Made by a program: the position numbers and the translations under genes. This document shows positions 11,663-23,475 of a stretch of DNA of 64,000 nucleotides, one piece after another; positions within the stretch are counted from its first letter, which is position 1, and every line of letters starts with the position of its first letter. The notes under the pieces are model-generated. The model searched no databases. It had not been told where the DNA came from and saw only the letters and a list, made by a program, of their open reading frames with translations. Location: positions 90,821,865-90,885,864 of the forward strand of contig OZ018333.1 in assembly GCA_963969495.1 (NCBI GenBank). The letters run 5' to 3'. The DNA is from Ceratothoa steindachneri (Eukaryota; Arthropoda; Malacostraca; Isopoda; Cymothoidae).

Positions 11663-12895
11663 TTATTTATCACCAGTGTGGGTTCTTAAATGTACAACAA
11701 GATTGTCCTTCCTCTGACCCTGATAAGGGCAAAGACTGCATTTGAAAGGCTTCTCACCTGTGTGAGTAAGTGAATGCCTCTGAACTAGTCCTTTCTTTGC
11801 AGCCTGATAGGGACAAATGCTGCATTTAAAAGGCTTCTCGCCTGAGTGAGTAAATAAATGGCTTTTAAGATTACCTATTGTTGCAGTCAGATAAGGGCAA
11901 AGGTCACATTTGAAAGGCTTAACACCAGTGTGGGTTCTTAAATGTGCTACAAGATTGTGCTTTCTCTGACCCTGATAAGGGCAAAGACTGCATTTAAACG
12001 GCTTCTCACCTGTGTGAGTATATGAATGGCTTTTAAGCTGACCTTTACTTGCAGCTTGGTAAGGGCAAAGGCTGCATTTGAAAGGCTTCTCTCCTGTGTG
12101 AGTCCTTGCATGTATTCTAACATCTCGTTTCGTTACAGCCTGATAAGAACAAAGGCTGCATTTGATAGGCTTCTCATCTGTGTGAATATATGAATGGTTT
12201 TTAAGATAAACTTTCGTTGCAGCCTGATAAGGGCAAAGACTGCATTTGAAAGGCTTCTCTCCTGTGTGAGTCCTTGCATGTATTCTAACATCTCGTTTCG
12301 CTACAGCCTGATAAGAACAAAGGTTGCATTTGAAAGGCTTCTCATCCGTGTGAGTATATGAATGGTTTTTAAGATGAACTTGCGTTGCAGCCTGATAAGG
12401 GCAAAGACTGCATTTGAAAGGCTTCTTACTTGTGTGAGTATATGAATGGCTTTTAAGATGATCTTTCCTTGCAGCTTGGTAAGGGCAAACGCTGCATTTG
12501 AAAGGCTTCTCATCTATGTGAGTAAGTGAATGGCTCTGAACTTGTACTTTCTTTGCAGCCTGATAGGGGCAAATGCTACATTCGAAAGGTTTCTCACCTG
12601 AGTAAGTATATGAATTGTTTTTAAGATGAACTTTCGTGGCAGCTTGATAAGGGCAAAGGTCGCATTTGGGATGCTTCTCTCCTGTGTGAGTCCTTGCATG
12701 TCTTCTAGCATCTGTTTTTGTTACAAATTGATAAGGGCAAACGTTGCATTTGAACGGCTTTTCACCAGTGTGATTATATGAATGTATCTTAATATCTTTT
12801 ATGGCAGCCTGATTAGGGCAAAGGGCTTGAGGTGGTGATATCATACCACTAAATTGTGGAATAACCTTAAGGTTACTGGACGAACCCAATTTCAT
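11663..12895 (-). CDS. C2H2 zinc-finger protein, terminal exon (fingers 0-13)
   Basis: This 411-codon exon, stop included, encodes a tandem array of C2H2 fingers (C-x2-C-x12-H-x3-H) joined by TGEKPFKC-type linkers, so a sequence-specific DNA-binding nuclear protein is expected. I count 14 units. Twelve have all four ligands. The first lacks its first Cys, and the third has both His replaced (N and Y). The second position of most units reads C-P-Y-Q-A. A two-finger block is duplicated: fingers 5-6 and 7-8 are nearly the same. The exon starts directly after a strong acceptor (pyrimidine tract plus TTTTCAG, rc of 12,896-12,910), and its first codon happens to be ATG. That favours an internal exon entered in phase 0 over a true start, and four phase-0 exons lie upstream at 28.7-34.9 kb. 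An AATAAA overlaps the stop codon (11,667-11,662). The array itself is certain. The linkage to the upstream exons is inferred. Confidence 0.92.
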   Translation of the reverse strand: MKLGSSSNLKVIPQFSGMISPPQALCPNQAAIKDIKIHSYNHTGEKPFKCNVCPYQFVTKTDARRHARTHTGEKHPKCDLCPYQAATKVHLKNNSYTYSGEKPFECSICPYQAAKKVQVQSHSLTHIDEKPFKCSVCPYQAARKDHLKSHSYTHTSKKPFKCSLCPYQAATQVHLKNHSYTHTDEKPFKCNLCSYQAVAKRDVRIHARTHTGEKPFKCSLCPYQAATKVYLKNHSYIHTDEKPIKCSLCSYQAVTKRDVRIHARTHTGEKPFKCSLCPYQAASKGQLKSHSYTHTGEKPFKCSLCPYQGQRKHNLVAHLRTHTGVKPFKCDLCPYLTATIGNLKSHLFTHSGEKPFKCSICPYQAAKKGLVQRHSLTHTGEKPFKCSLCPYQGQRKDNLVVHLRTHTGDK

Positions 12896-13683
12896 CTGAA
12901 AAGGAAAAAAATAGAAATTTTAAAATCTCTCGTTCACGATCTTTATGGTGTACAAGAGAGCATATCTGCAATAGGAAGAAAGGGTATGGACCCCACCCAT
13001 CCCAAATTCCTTCTTTAGGACTCCCACCTCATTATGACCTCAACAACGTGATATTATAACCTGAGGCATTCCGCATCGGACACCCACAAATTTCGTAGAC
13101 AAAGGGATAAGAAGAGCCGAAAGAACGAAGGGATTCCAAAAGATCTAGAATCAGTATGGATAATAAAATTGTGAAAAGTAGAAATAAGGCGGAAATTTAA
13201 AAGAATGTGATAATTCAACAGTCAAATAGAGGATATCATATGCAAGGTTAGCTGCAGTGATGACTGATACACCACTGATGCGCTAAAATTGCGCCTCGAC
13301 TTTGTATGGATTGAGAATGGGATCTATTTTTTTAATTGGTGGTCAAAACCGAGGGCATGATCACTGAGACATGTTTCAGAAAGAAAAACCAGAGTTGAAC
13401 ACGGTCACCGGATCCTTTTTGAACATCCCATATTCCTCTATATATGTTGGAAGAGAGGACCAATAGGTTAGACATATTAATGGAAGAGAGCGCACGGCAG
13501 GGGCACAAACACGATATATGGTCACCTTTTCTGTGTCCTACAGGTTTGGCGATAGAGTGTAGCCTATCAGAGAGCGCTGGTGAGGAAATTGCAAAAGGGA
13601 GTGAGTTGTATGGCCAAAATGATGGTAGTAATAGCATCTCTGCAGCAGTGGCACGAATGCCTTCAAGCAGTAGCGATACCATA
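12896..13683 (-). other. Intron of the zinc-finger gene with a small family A ORF1 fragment
   Basis: Intronic sequence upstream of the finger exon. At about 13,600-13,683 the minus strand encodes a decayed version of the family A zinc-knuckle entry (KAFVPLLQRCYYYHHFGH), in which the second knuckle Cys is now Tyr. The rest shows nothing recognisable. Confidence 0.5.
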
Positions 13684-16600
13684 TTTTTTTCTTTTTGGAG
13701 CCCATCAGGCGACTGACTGCTTGGGCATAAGTCGCCGTAAACTACACAACTTACTACTAGGCTATATTAAGAAACAAATAAAAATATGTAAATAATAAAT
13801 AACAACGCTAAAAAGGACAAGAGCTTAAAAAATATATAAAAGAAAACAAAGCAAAAACCAAGAAGGAGACCCGCTCCGGGTCCCCCCAGCGCAGGAACAT
13901 GCAACCTTAAAAAAAACAACAGTCAAATAAAGGGGAAGAAGCTGGCCTCATCCAAAAAATCGTAAAGTCCACAAGTCAGTGCGCACGAAACAGACCCGAT
14001 ACGGGGAGTGGTAATGTGCACGAAGATCGCCGAGATTGGGACAACGCAGTCTTCACAGTATGGCGCAGGAGTTGTGTCCCGCGAGTGTGTCCAATTCGGA
14101 GATGACAGAAAGCAACCCTAAGCCGTTGCGGCATTGGGGGGTAGGTCCATAGGAACAGTTGCGGCGCAATGGCACGCAACTTTAAGTTACCCTCGACCGT
14201 CCCCCATCTTCTTTGCTAAGCAGCCCGCATTCCTGCCATGTAATGGGTGTGAGGAAGAGCGAAACACTAGTATGGTCAGCCCAGTCTTCGAGGACTCTTT
14301 GTCGCCCTCATTCCCCGCAATTCCTACATGTCCAGGAACCCAAAACAAGATAATATCGACATCCGCCCGGCACGCCAAAACGGTGGCGTCACGGATATCG
14401 CGAAGCAGGGGATGGAGTAAACTTCCGTACTGAGTGGTGTATTGCCACCAGCTCGGCAATAAAGACAGGCGCAGAACCTGGCAGAGCCCAACTGACTTCA
14501 AACAGAGGGAATACGTTGTGGAGCCCACCCCGCTCTTGGGACTTAGGGCCATCAGTATACACCGTCGCGGTTCCAGCGTGACAAAAAGTATGCTCCAAAA
14601 ACACAATACTCCCACTGTTGTAGAAGCTTTGTGAGCATAAGCGTGGCGACAAATGGTCAACGGTGGTGCACCCCTAGGATAGCGCCATGGGCAGAACCAA
14701 AGACACCGCCGGCCAGAGAGTTATAGGGAGCTCCCAGAGGCGTTTTCTGGCCCTAAACACGAAGGGCCTAGGGTATAAATGGCGTCTATCGGCGGCAGAC
14801 CAACCGGTGACATCATCTGGGAATGCAGTGAGAGCTGGAGGCACTGGGATCACGCGTGGCGAATAATGAACTGTGCATGGCGCTGAGGGAGTGGCATCTC
14901 CCCAACGTCAACAAGTAGGCTCTCAATGGGGAAAGTGTGGAAGGTATCGGTCGCCAGGCGAAGGCAGGTGTGGTAGATCGACTCCACCTTCCGCAATACA
15001 CGCTCGGCTGCTGATGCCTAAAACTCACATCCGTTGTCGAACTTCGAACGAACAAAGGATCGATAAAAAGTGAGGCATCAGTCACGGAACGAAGAATATC
15101 CATGGCGCGGGTAGAAGAGACCAAAAGGCTGCGAATATGAGCCTCCCAGGTGAGACGTCGATCAAATGAAAGACCAAGGAAACGGTGCGATTCAACCACT
15201 TCCAGGCGCAACCCATTTAGAAACGAGTCTGGGTCAGGGTGGAACCGTGGTTGGCGGCAGAAGTGCACCACCTTAGTCTTGGCAAAGGAAAACCAAGACC
15301 TGTGCGCTTCAGAATTGTGAGAGACGTGGTTCAATGCCTGTTGGAGTCGACGTTCAAAAGTTGGTATCTGGGCAGCGCCAAAAGAGATCGAAAGGTCGTC
15401 CACGTAGAGCGTAGTGAGAATATCATCCGGCAACACCGATGTGATGCCGTTGATGCCCAGTGCAAAGAGTGTGACACTGAGGACACTTTCCTGCGGAACA
15501 CCCTCTTCTTGCTCCATTGGGCCGGAGAGCCCCCCCCCCCACCCGTACGAGGAATCGACGATCTCACAAAATTCAGATATAAACATTGGGAGGCGTCCCC
15601 TCGCCCCCATCGTGTGGAGAGTCTCCATGATACCGTATCGCCATGCGGTATCATAGGCCTTCTCCAGATCGAAAAACACCGTGGCGTAGTGCTGTCTACG
15701 AAGGAAGGCCTTGCAGACGGCATTTCCCAGTCGCAGCAGAGCATCTGACGTGGAGTGGAACTTGCGGAATACTGTGTAGAACACAGATTGGGCGGAAACT
15801 GGCAGGGGTAGAGTGATCTCTCCCCGGCTAGCGAAAAGCTAGCACAGTAGCGATTGCAAGGAATCTGGGAGGTTATCCTCTACCGAGATCCTGTTTAACA
15901 AATCTAACAGAAAGGCCATGTCTCGCTCACCAAGGTGTAGAAGAATCGTCTGGACCAGGTCAGGTGTCCACGGTCGAAGCAAGAGCAGAACGCAAATCAC
16001 TCACAGAAAACCTGTCGTTGAAGGGTTCTCCGCCTCTGGAGGTAAAGTCCAGTCGGCGGCTTTCGGCAACATCAAGACGTGCTTCGAATGCTAGCGGAGC
16101 AGCAGCCCGGCTAGAGAATGCGGAAAAAGCGGTCGCGAAGGATTCCGCGACAGAAGCGGGATCCGAGATTGCGCTCCCATTTTCCTGGAGAACAGGAAGG
16201 GGGTCCTGCGAGACCTTGCCCCTAATCTTTTTGACTCACTTCTACACCTCTGCTAGAAGGGTCTTCCAGTTAAGTGAAGACAAGTATGCCCGCCAAGAAA
16301 AGCGACAGGCGTGCTTCGAAATATAACGGAACCTAGCGCTAGCTCTATGAAATTAACAGATAATAAAATCGTTCGGCGGCGCTTATATCCCGTGTAGGTA
16401 TAACGCTTCTACTTGACGGCCGTCTCACACTCAGCTGACCACCACGGGAGTGGTCGGCGTGCAAAACGACCAGATCTTCTAGGAATAGTAGTTAGGCCCG
16501 CGGCGATGAGGTTGCCGGAGAAGAATTCAACAGCCTCATCAACCGACCTAAACTCCTCGACTGAGATAGAGAAATCAGTCATTTCCCAGAATGAAGACCA

Positions 16601-17205
16601 CCACGGCCGCGCCAACCACCACCGCGGCGGGCTCTCGGACGGCAGCGGCCCAGAAAATGAGAGTTGCATGGGAAAGTGATCCCTACCATGTAGGTCATCA
16701 TAAAGATAGATCGATATAGGAAAATGAAGCGGTTCTCGGGCAGTGATGCGTAAACTTATCCACATTTAGACACCTATCACCAGCTGCTCGATTAGGTCGT
16801 CAAGGAATCTACGCCTGGGAATAATCGTGAAGTCTCCCCAGAGCGGGTGTCTACGGTTCAAATCTCAGAGCAATAGAAAAGGCCTCGGCAACCTTGCCAC
16901 GACAGGGCGGAAGTCCCCGGCTTCAATATTTGCTGACGGTGGAATGTAGGGGAAATAAAAGTATAGCTCCTATCCAGGTGCAGCTGCCCAGCTACTGTCT
17001 GAAAGGAGGTATATAAAGCGAAGAGAAGAACGGAGACATCATGCCGGATATAAACTGCACTTACTCCCGCCCGTCTCCCAATTTCATGGTGATTGAGTCT
17101 CAAAAACCTCATATCCTGGGACGGTAGACACGGGGCACGCGCCCAGCATGGTCTTCTGAAAAAGATAGCTAACAGGGAACGGGGAGAGACGAGCCTCCGC
17201 AGCTT
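13684..17205 (-). mobile_element. LINE family A, copy A2 (5'-truncated in the endonuclease)
   Basis: Minus-strand non-LTR element. It contains an endonuclease remnant (17,205-16,858), the EN end with GRDHFPMQLSFSG (about 16,690), the linker PWWSAECETAV, the RT N-terminus (16,330-15,900), the RT palm and thumb (15,784-14,813), RNase H (14,660-14,187) and a 3'UTR ending in an A-rich tail at about 13,690. RT motifs are visible as FFDLEKAYDTAW (A), GVPQESVLSVTLF (B, with E for the usual G), LYVDDLSISF (C) and FLGLSFDRRLTW (E). The 5' end stops inside EN and abuts family B sequence, consistent with incomplete reverse transcription. Confidence 0.82.
14813..15784 (-). pseudogene. Family A ORF2: reverse-transcriptase palm/thumb, longest open piece
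   Basis: This 323-codon open segment is part of ORF2 of copy A2. The catalytic aspartates are present in motif A (FFDLEKAYD) and motif C (YVDD), so the polymerase core is readable here, unlike in copy A3. Motif B has GVPQES instead of the canonical GVPQGS. The C-terminal third leaves the expected thumb sequence after a frameshift near 15,030. The ATG is incidental. The true ORF2 start lay in the missing endonuclease region. Confidence 0.8.
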
Positions 17206-17209
17206 ATTA

Positions 17210-20030
17210 TTATTGTATCCGTAAGCAATGGAGAGGTGTAAAATTGCCAATGTTTAAAACACAAAGAAAGTCAGATAATGAAGAGACTAAAACACTGCCT
17301 TTGGCATTTCGAGTGATGTCAACCCAGTATGGGAGACGGGCATTAAAATCTCGTAGTAATAAGAATGGGGAGGGCAACTGGTTTATAAGTTCTAAAAAGT
17401 CGGGTCTTGACAATGATAAACAAGGAGATAGGTAAATAGAGCAAACGGTAAAAAGCTTAGTATGAAAAACCCTCACCGCAACAGCTTGGAGGATAGTATG
17501 TAGGGGGATGGGAGAAACATGGTGGGATGAAGATACCATGATTGACACCACACCCCATTAGATGGGCTTCCAGCAGGAGCCATACAGTTAAAAGTGAGAA
17601 AGCCGGGTACTCGCGTGCGGAAAGGGCCGTATACTCAGTTTATTCTCCTGAGGACAAATAACGGCGGGGTGGAGAATCGTCAAAAGAATTTTGAGTTCTT
17701 CCCACTTTGGAAGAACGCCTTGACAATTCCATTGTAAAATGGAAGATGTGTGGGACGGTTAGATACCACTGTGGATATCTTTTTCTCTTTTGTGGCCGAT
17801 ATTGTATTTGAGGTTCGTCCCAAAGAGCTTGGGAGACGGAGAGCAGATCTTGAGGAGCCTGCTTTTTCCTGGGGGCTGAGACCCTAGAGGGACCAGTAAA
17901 TGGGGCTCTTTTCGAGGTTTTTGGAGAACCGACCGAGGCCCTTGATTGTAATTCCGGCTCACAACCTGGCCGAAAAAGAAGAGCAAGAACGGATTTTCGG
18001 CCCATATATCCGGATTGATGGGTCGAGGGTATTTTCGGTCTCTGAGGAGTTGGTCCATCCGCCGCGATTTTGATGTTGGAGTATCATCTGCTTGCATCGG
18101 ATCATGGGTAGAAGGGTGAGTGGAACGAACAGGCGATCTGAGCGAGGTGTGTGGAGCTGGGTGTATATCTGCCATCGTTTGGATCAGGATGGGGCCTAAG
18201 TCCTGTGAAGGGCGGGACGGACTTAAGTGAATAGAATGTTCAGCCATCGGGGAAGACTCCATTGAAGATTCTCGGGGTTCGGTCGAGTCAGTTCCAGAGG
18301 CTGCCCGCTTATTGGTGGTCGATGAGCCAGGTGAGGAATCCTTTCTCTTACCACTGGGCTTTGGGTCTCGGAGTCGGGTGGATGAACCTTCACTGGTCGA
18401 TGTCGAGGATTCTTTCAAATAGCATCTGTTGTCTTCAAGCGTCTCTCCCAGCAAGAGCTGTTGGAGAGAGGGGAGCTACATTGGTTATCTCGGTGTGAGA
18501 GCGATGCTTCAGCTGCATATCCTGAATGTTTCCGACGCTGCGAGTAGATGTAGGATGAAGTGCTTCAGGCTGGTCGGAACTCGAGCGTGATGGTCGGTTT
18601 CGTCCAGCGTCACGTAAAACGTCAGAGAAGAGCCTGCTGAGTGGCGATGTTTGTGCTCGAGCACGCTGGCGGGCATCTCTTATATCTAGATGTAGAGATT
18701 CGTGAAAAGCGAGCACCTCCTTTCCATATAAAAATATAGAGCAGAGTTTTGACGCAGCACTGTATGTACTTCCGCATTTGGCACAGCGAGGTATTTTGGT
18801 GCATTCTGGGCATGGTAGTAAGAGTTACAATTCACGCAGGAGCGTGGGTGCCGACAGGCACGGCCAACATGTCCAAATTAATTGAAATTGAAGCAGCGTC
18901 TGGGTAGTTCGATGTAGGGACTTACCGGGACACGAAGGTACCCAGCTTTAATATAATGCGGCAGTTCTTGTCGTTCGAATGTTAAAATCAGTCTGGCGGT
19001 TGGGACTCTAGTGGCGCCTAATGTTAAGTTACCCTGTGTACGTGTGTGACACATTGGGTACTAAGTTACTCTGAAGGCGGGTGGGGTCGTAGTCCTTTAG
19101 TTCGTTTGAACGGATGATAACTTTGACGAAATTCAGACGCGGATGGGGCGAGACAGTTATTGGAATTTCAGCTATCGAAGATAGATTTCGCACAAGGTTG
19201 AGTTGTTTTGAGAGTGGGATGACACCTCGACTACGACATCACCATTACCTCTTGACCACATCCGGCGGGGTTCACCACAGCGGGACTCAAAAGATTCATT
19301 GACGTCAAACACATCGACTTTTGCAAGTGGGATGTCAGATGATAAATTCATGACAAGAAAGCAAGGATAATCAAGATCTGGGTCTACTTTGTTGGAATAG
19401 GGGTCCAACGAGCGAGGGAAGGCTGAAAGGGGAGCTAAGGAGCATTTGGCACGAGAACCCTTACGAGAAGGGAAAGTTTTTGGTTTATGGCTAGCCATTG
19501 CAAAAAGAAGAAAAACTGCGCATTCTCCCTCGGGACTCCCCACCATGGAGGCCTACAAGGTCCCGGCACTGCTGCAACTCTACAAACAGTTACGTCCGGT
19601 ATGTCCTTTTAAAGAATGGATACGGATCCACCACACCATCTTTAGAAACCTAAGAGGCTGCCCGAATTCTCCTACGCACGGAGAAAAGGGGCCAACGATG
19701 GGTTTCTCCTTGGGCATTCGGCAGACGAAGGCGGTGGAGATGCTGAGCCTCTTCCACCTTCATGAAAGAACAATTCGGGATCAATCCATAAGAAGAGCAG
19801 AGATCGGGTATCCATAAGGACCACTAGATAGGTGAAGGAAGAGGGGGAAATAAAGGGCAGTGGAAGAACGTAATAGGGGGGGTGGGAAAGAAAGAGGGGC
19901 ATGTTAAAAGTCTTGTTGGCAGCACCATGAGACCTCTAAGGGACCCAGGGCTGACCCCCTTCGCCATGAGAATGCCAGTCTCTCTCTGGGAACAACCCTT
20001 GAAGAAAAGATACCAGAGAGGGAGGGGGTA
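17210..20030 (-). mobile_element. LINE family B, copy B2: 5'UTR, ORF1 (gag) and start of ORF2
   Basis: Minus strand. The purine-rich 5'UTR spans about 20,030-19,500. ORF1 begins at 19,498 (MASHKPKTFPSRKG…) and runs with frameshifts to about 17,640. CCHC-type knuckle residues are readable in broken frame at 18,900-18,780 (RCFNFN…FGH…C and SCVNC). The endonuclease start is at 17,551-17,210 and includes LPSPFLLLRDFNARLPYW, with the catalytic DFNA block present but R for the usual G before it. The downstream part is cut by copy A2. RNA-binding gag plus EN plus RNase H (copy B3) fits the I/Jockey superfamily. Confidence 0.72.
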
Positions 20031-20036
20031 TTATTA

Positions 20037-20612
20037 TTGATGAATCTTCATCTGATTTTAGTGATGAAGAATCAAACAACATAGGTACTGTACTTCTAAA
20101 CAATAAACAACGTAGCAGCAATGATAGCATAGCAAATGTTTCTCAATGTTTGAAAGGTAAGGATGGTTTTTCTTGGCAGTTTGAAGTTCTATCTCACCAT
20201 GCATGTGACCGTTTCCCGCAATATAATGTGCTAAAATTTCAGTCAGGCCCTACCACATACGCTACAACACGAGTAATCAGAGATAGTCCTCTTCCTTCCT
20301 TTAGAATTTTGTTCAATGAGTCAATACTTGGAAATATTCAGAACTGTACAATTGACGAGGGTCAGAGTTTCTGGCAACAAAGACTGGTCTGTTAGTTTAG
20401 ATGAATTAGAAAAATTTATTGGTCATATAATTGTTAGTGGCGTTATTGGGGGAAGAATCTAACATATCAAAAGTATATGGAATTGCTCTTGAGGATGCCC
20501 TTTGTTCAGTAAAATTATGACCCGCAATAGATTTCTGTAAATAATGAAATGTATCCACTTTGATAAAAAATGTGAGAGGAAAAGGAATCTGGTTCAAAAT
20601 AAGTTTTGCTTA
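20037..20612 (+). mobile_element. piggyBac transposase, N-terminal part
   Basis: Plus-strand remnant. The acidic N-terminus (IIDESSSDFSDEES) is followed, with frameshifts and stops, by the piggyBac core start (SLDELEKFIGHIIVSGVI, GGR, NRF). In this family that region precedes the DDE catalytic domain. The sequence breaks at 20,612, where a family C LINE 3' tail begins, and resumes at about 27,535. I see no terminal inverted repeat on this side. Confidence 0.75.
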
Positions 20613-20807
20613 ACATAACATAACATAATTTCACGGATGACAAAAGCCACAAGGGCCTATCAAAGGTCATCGGCATCTGTCAAAACCCACCCACAAAATG
20701 CATCCATAGGATTGTGTCTGATTATGCATCTACAATATACAATTCAAACCATACACAAGAATGTGTCAAAAAAAAAGGGCATCAGAAATCCAGACTCGTC
20801 AAAATCC
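20612..20807 (-). mobile_element. LINE family C (CR1/L2-like) 3' end, left half (copy C4)
   Basis: Minus strand 3'UTR of family C, ending in (TTATG)n, seen here as CATAACATAACATAA. It is preceded by the family's 3' hairpin (GGATGAC…GTCATCC type, 20,634-20,676). It continues at 27,147 after interruption by copy A3. The 12 bases 20,796-20,807 are one copy of A3's target-site duplication. Confidence 0.85.
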
Positions 20808-21018
20808 TTTTTTTTTAAGGGGGTATCTGGCGACTGCCCACTTAGGCATAAGTCGACGTAAACAAACAGCCTAGTTCTAGGCTACTTTAAAAAATTTGAA
20901 CAGGAAACAACAATAAAAAGAAATAACAATAACAAAAGAATAACAAAAACAACAACTAAACCTGGTTAAATGAAAGGGAGAAGGCCGGGCTCCCCCAAAA
21001 AGTCCTTAAGTCCACCAG

Positions 21019-21924
21019 TCAATGTGCACGCACTCGTCCCGAGTACAAAGGACAGGCGGTAGCGACTCCGCCTATCCTGGTACCGGGACAGGTAACGTGC
21101 GCGAAGATCACCCAGACTGGGACATTCGACAAGAATGTGCCGAACAGTCTGGGGGACGACGCAGGCGAGTGCTCAATCAAATAGCGATGCGTAACACGAG
21201 TGTGTCCGATTCGGAGACGACAGAAAGCGACCTGCAGCCGTCGCGGCATTGGGGGATAGGTCCATGGGAACAGTCGCGGCGCAATGGCACGCAACTTTAA
21301 GTTCCCTTCGACCGTCTCCCATCTTCTTTGCCAATAAGTCCGAAGAGCTGCCCGTATTCCTGCCATGTAGTCGGTGTGAGGAAGAGCGAAACGCTGGTCC
21401 GGTCGCAGAGTCCTCGCGGACTCTTTGGCGCGCTCATTCCCCGAAATTCCTACATGTCCAGAAACCCAGCAGAAGATAATCTCGACATCTGCCCGGCTCG
21501 CCATAACCGTGGCGTCACTGATATCAAGAATCAGGGGATGCGGAGATTCCAATGCCCCGAGAGCACTCAGGGCGCCTTGTGAGTTGATATAGATCACAAT
21601 CCGGTCTCCGAACCGGGCACGTCGCGTGATCTCCCGTACCGAGTGGTGTATTGCCACCAGCTCGGCCGTGAAGACAGACGCAGCGCCCGGTAGAGCCCAG
21701 CTGACTTCAAAAAGAGGGGATACGGCGTGGAAGCCGACCCCCTCTTCGGACTTGGAGCCATCCGTATACACTGGCACGGTTCCAGCGTGACACGATGTGT
21801 GCTCCAAAAAGGTCAAACGCAATACTCCCGGCACCGTACAAGCTTTGGAAGCAGAGGCGTGGCGACAAATAGCCAAATGTGGTACCCTCCAGGGTGGCGT
21901 CCTGGGCAGAACCGGGGGCGCCAC
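21019..21924 (-). pseudogene. Family A ORF2: RNase H domain and Cys/His tail
   Basis: 301-codon open piece. RNase H motifs: VYTDGSKSEEGVG (first Asp), FTAELVAIHHS (Glu), IVIYINSQGALSAL (canonical IYTDSQGAL, so the third acidic residue is Asn) and GHVGISGNERAKESA (the usual Asp of NERAD is absent). Two of four catalytic residues are therefore lost in this copy. After RNase H the sequence RLRIGHTRVTH, typical of the C-terminus of I/Jockey-type ORF2, is followed by a short Cys-bearing tail. Confidence 0.82.
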
Positions 21925-22352
21925 CGGCCCGAGAGCTATATCGGGCTCTCGAAGGAGTTTCCTGGCCCTAAACCCAAAGGGCTTAGGGTATGACTGGCGT
22001 CTCTCGGCGGCATAGGCACCATCGAGATCAGCTGCGGATGCAGTGAGAGCTGTTGGCGACTAAGGGAGGCGACGGCCTCGCGCGTACAGGCGAGTGATGC
22101 ACTGCACGCGGCGCAGAGCGAGTGGCATCTCCCCAGCATCGGCCAGCAAGCTATCAATGGGGAAAGTGCGGAAGGCAATAAACGCTCGGCTGCGGATGCA
22201 TAAAACTCGCATCCGTAGTCGAGCTTTGAACGAACAAAGGATCAATAAAAAAGTAGGGCAGTAGCCCTATCAGCGCCCCAAACGCTGAACGTCACCGAAC
22301 GGAGAATGTCCATGGCGCGGGTACAAGAGACCCAAAGGCTGCGAATATGAGC

Positions 22353-23475
22353 CTACCAGGTGAGGCGTCGGTCGAATACAAGACCAAGGAAACGGTGCGC
22401 TTCCACCACATCCAGGCGCACCCCCATTAAGAAACAAATCTGAATCGGGGTTAAGCCTGGATGGCGGCAGAAGTGCACCACCTTAGTCTTGGCCAAAGAA
22501 AACCGAAATCTGTGCACTTCGGCATAGCGAGCGACGCGGTTCAATGCCTGTTGGAGTCGACGCTCCAAAGTTGGCATCTGGGCCGCGCCAAAAGAGATCG
22601 AAAGGTCGTCCACGTAGAGCGTATCGAGAACATCTTCCGGAAGCACCGAGGTGATGCCGTTGATGCTCAGGGCAAAGAGTGTGACACTGAGGACAATTTC
22701 CTGCGTGACACCCTCTTCCTGCTCCTTTGGACCGCCAGGAGTCTGGGAGAAGACCCTCGACCCAGATCCTGTTGAACAAATCTAACAGAAAGGCCATGCC
22801 TCGCTTACCCAGGTGTCGAAGCATGGCGTACGAGACATCGTCTGGACCATGGGCGGTGTCCGCGCACGAAGCGAGAGCGGAGCGGAACTCACTCACAGTA
22901 AACTTGTCGTTGAAGGGTTCTCCGCCTCTGGAGGTATAGTCCAGTCGGCGGCCTTCCGCGACATCACGACGTACATTATATGCTAGCGGAGCAGCACCCC
23001 CGCTAGAGAATGCAGAAAAAGCGGTCGCTAAGGATTCCGCCATGGACGCGGGGTCCGAGATTGCGGTCTCATTCTCCTGGAGAACGGGAAGGAGGTCATG
23101 CGAGAACTTGCCGCGAATCCTTTTGACTCGCTTCCACACCTTTACTAAAGGGGTCTTCCCGTTAAGTAAAGACACGTATGCCCGCCAAGAAGAGCGGCGG
23201 CCGTACTTCGAAATATACCGGAACCTAGCCCTAGCCCGACGAAATTCAGCGACAGTGAAATCGTTCGGGCGGCGCTTATAGCGCATGTAGGCATAACGCT
23301 TCTGTTTGAGGGCCGTCTCACACTCGTCCGACCACCATGGGAGTGGTCGGCGTGCAAAACGGCCAGACGTCCTAAGAATAGTAGTCAGACCCCCAGCGAT
23401 GAGGTTGCCGGAGAAGAACTCAACGGCCTCGTCTACCGACCTAAACTCCTCGACTGAGATAGAGAATTCAGTCAT
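22353..23475 (-). pseudogene. Family A ORF2: reverse transcriptase lacking motif A
   Basis: The N-terminal RT region (MTEFSISVEEFRSVDEAVEF, PWWSDECETALK) runs to LLPDSWR at about 22,750 and then jumps straight into sequence that in copy A2 lies after FFDLEKAYDTAW. Motif C (LYVDDLSISF) and the following SLAKTKVVHFC are in another frame at 22,646-22,353. Loss of motif A removes a catalytic Asp, so this RT cannot have been active after the deletion. Confidence 0.82.

Noticed and set aside
11663..12895. Treating the finger exon as a complete single-exon gene starting at 12,895
   Set aside because: The ATG follows immediately after a strong splice acceptor, and four upstream exons on the same strand are all phase 0.
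15239..15748. 169-codon plus-strand frame
   Set aside because: Antisense shadow of the family A reverse transcriptase.
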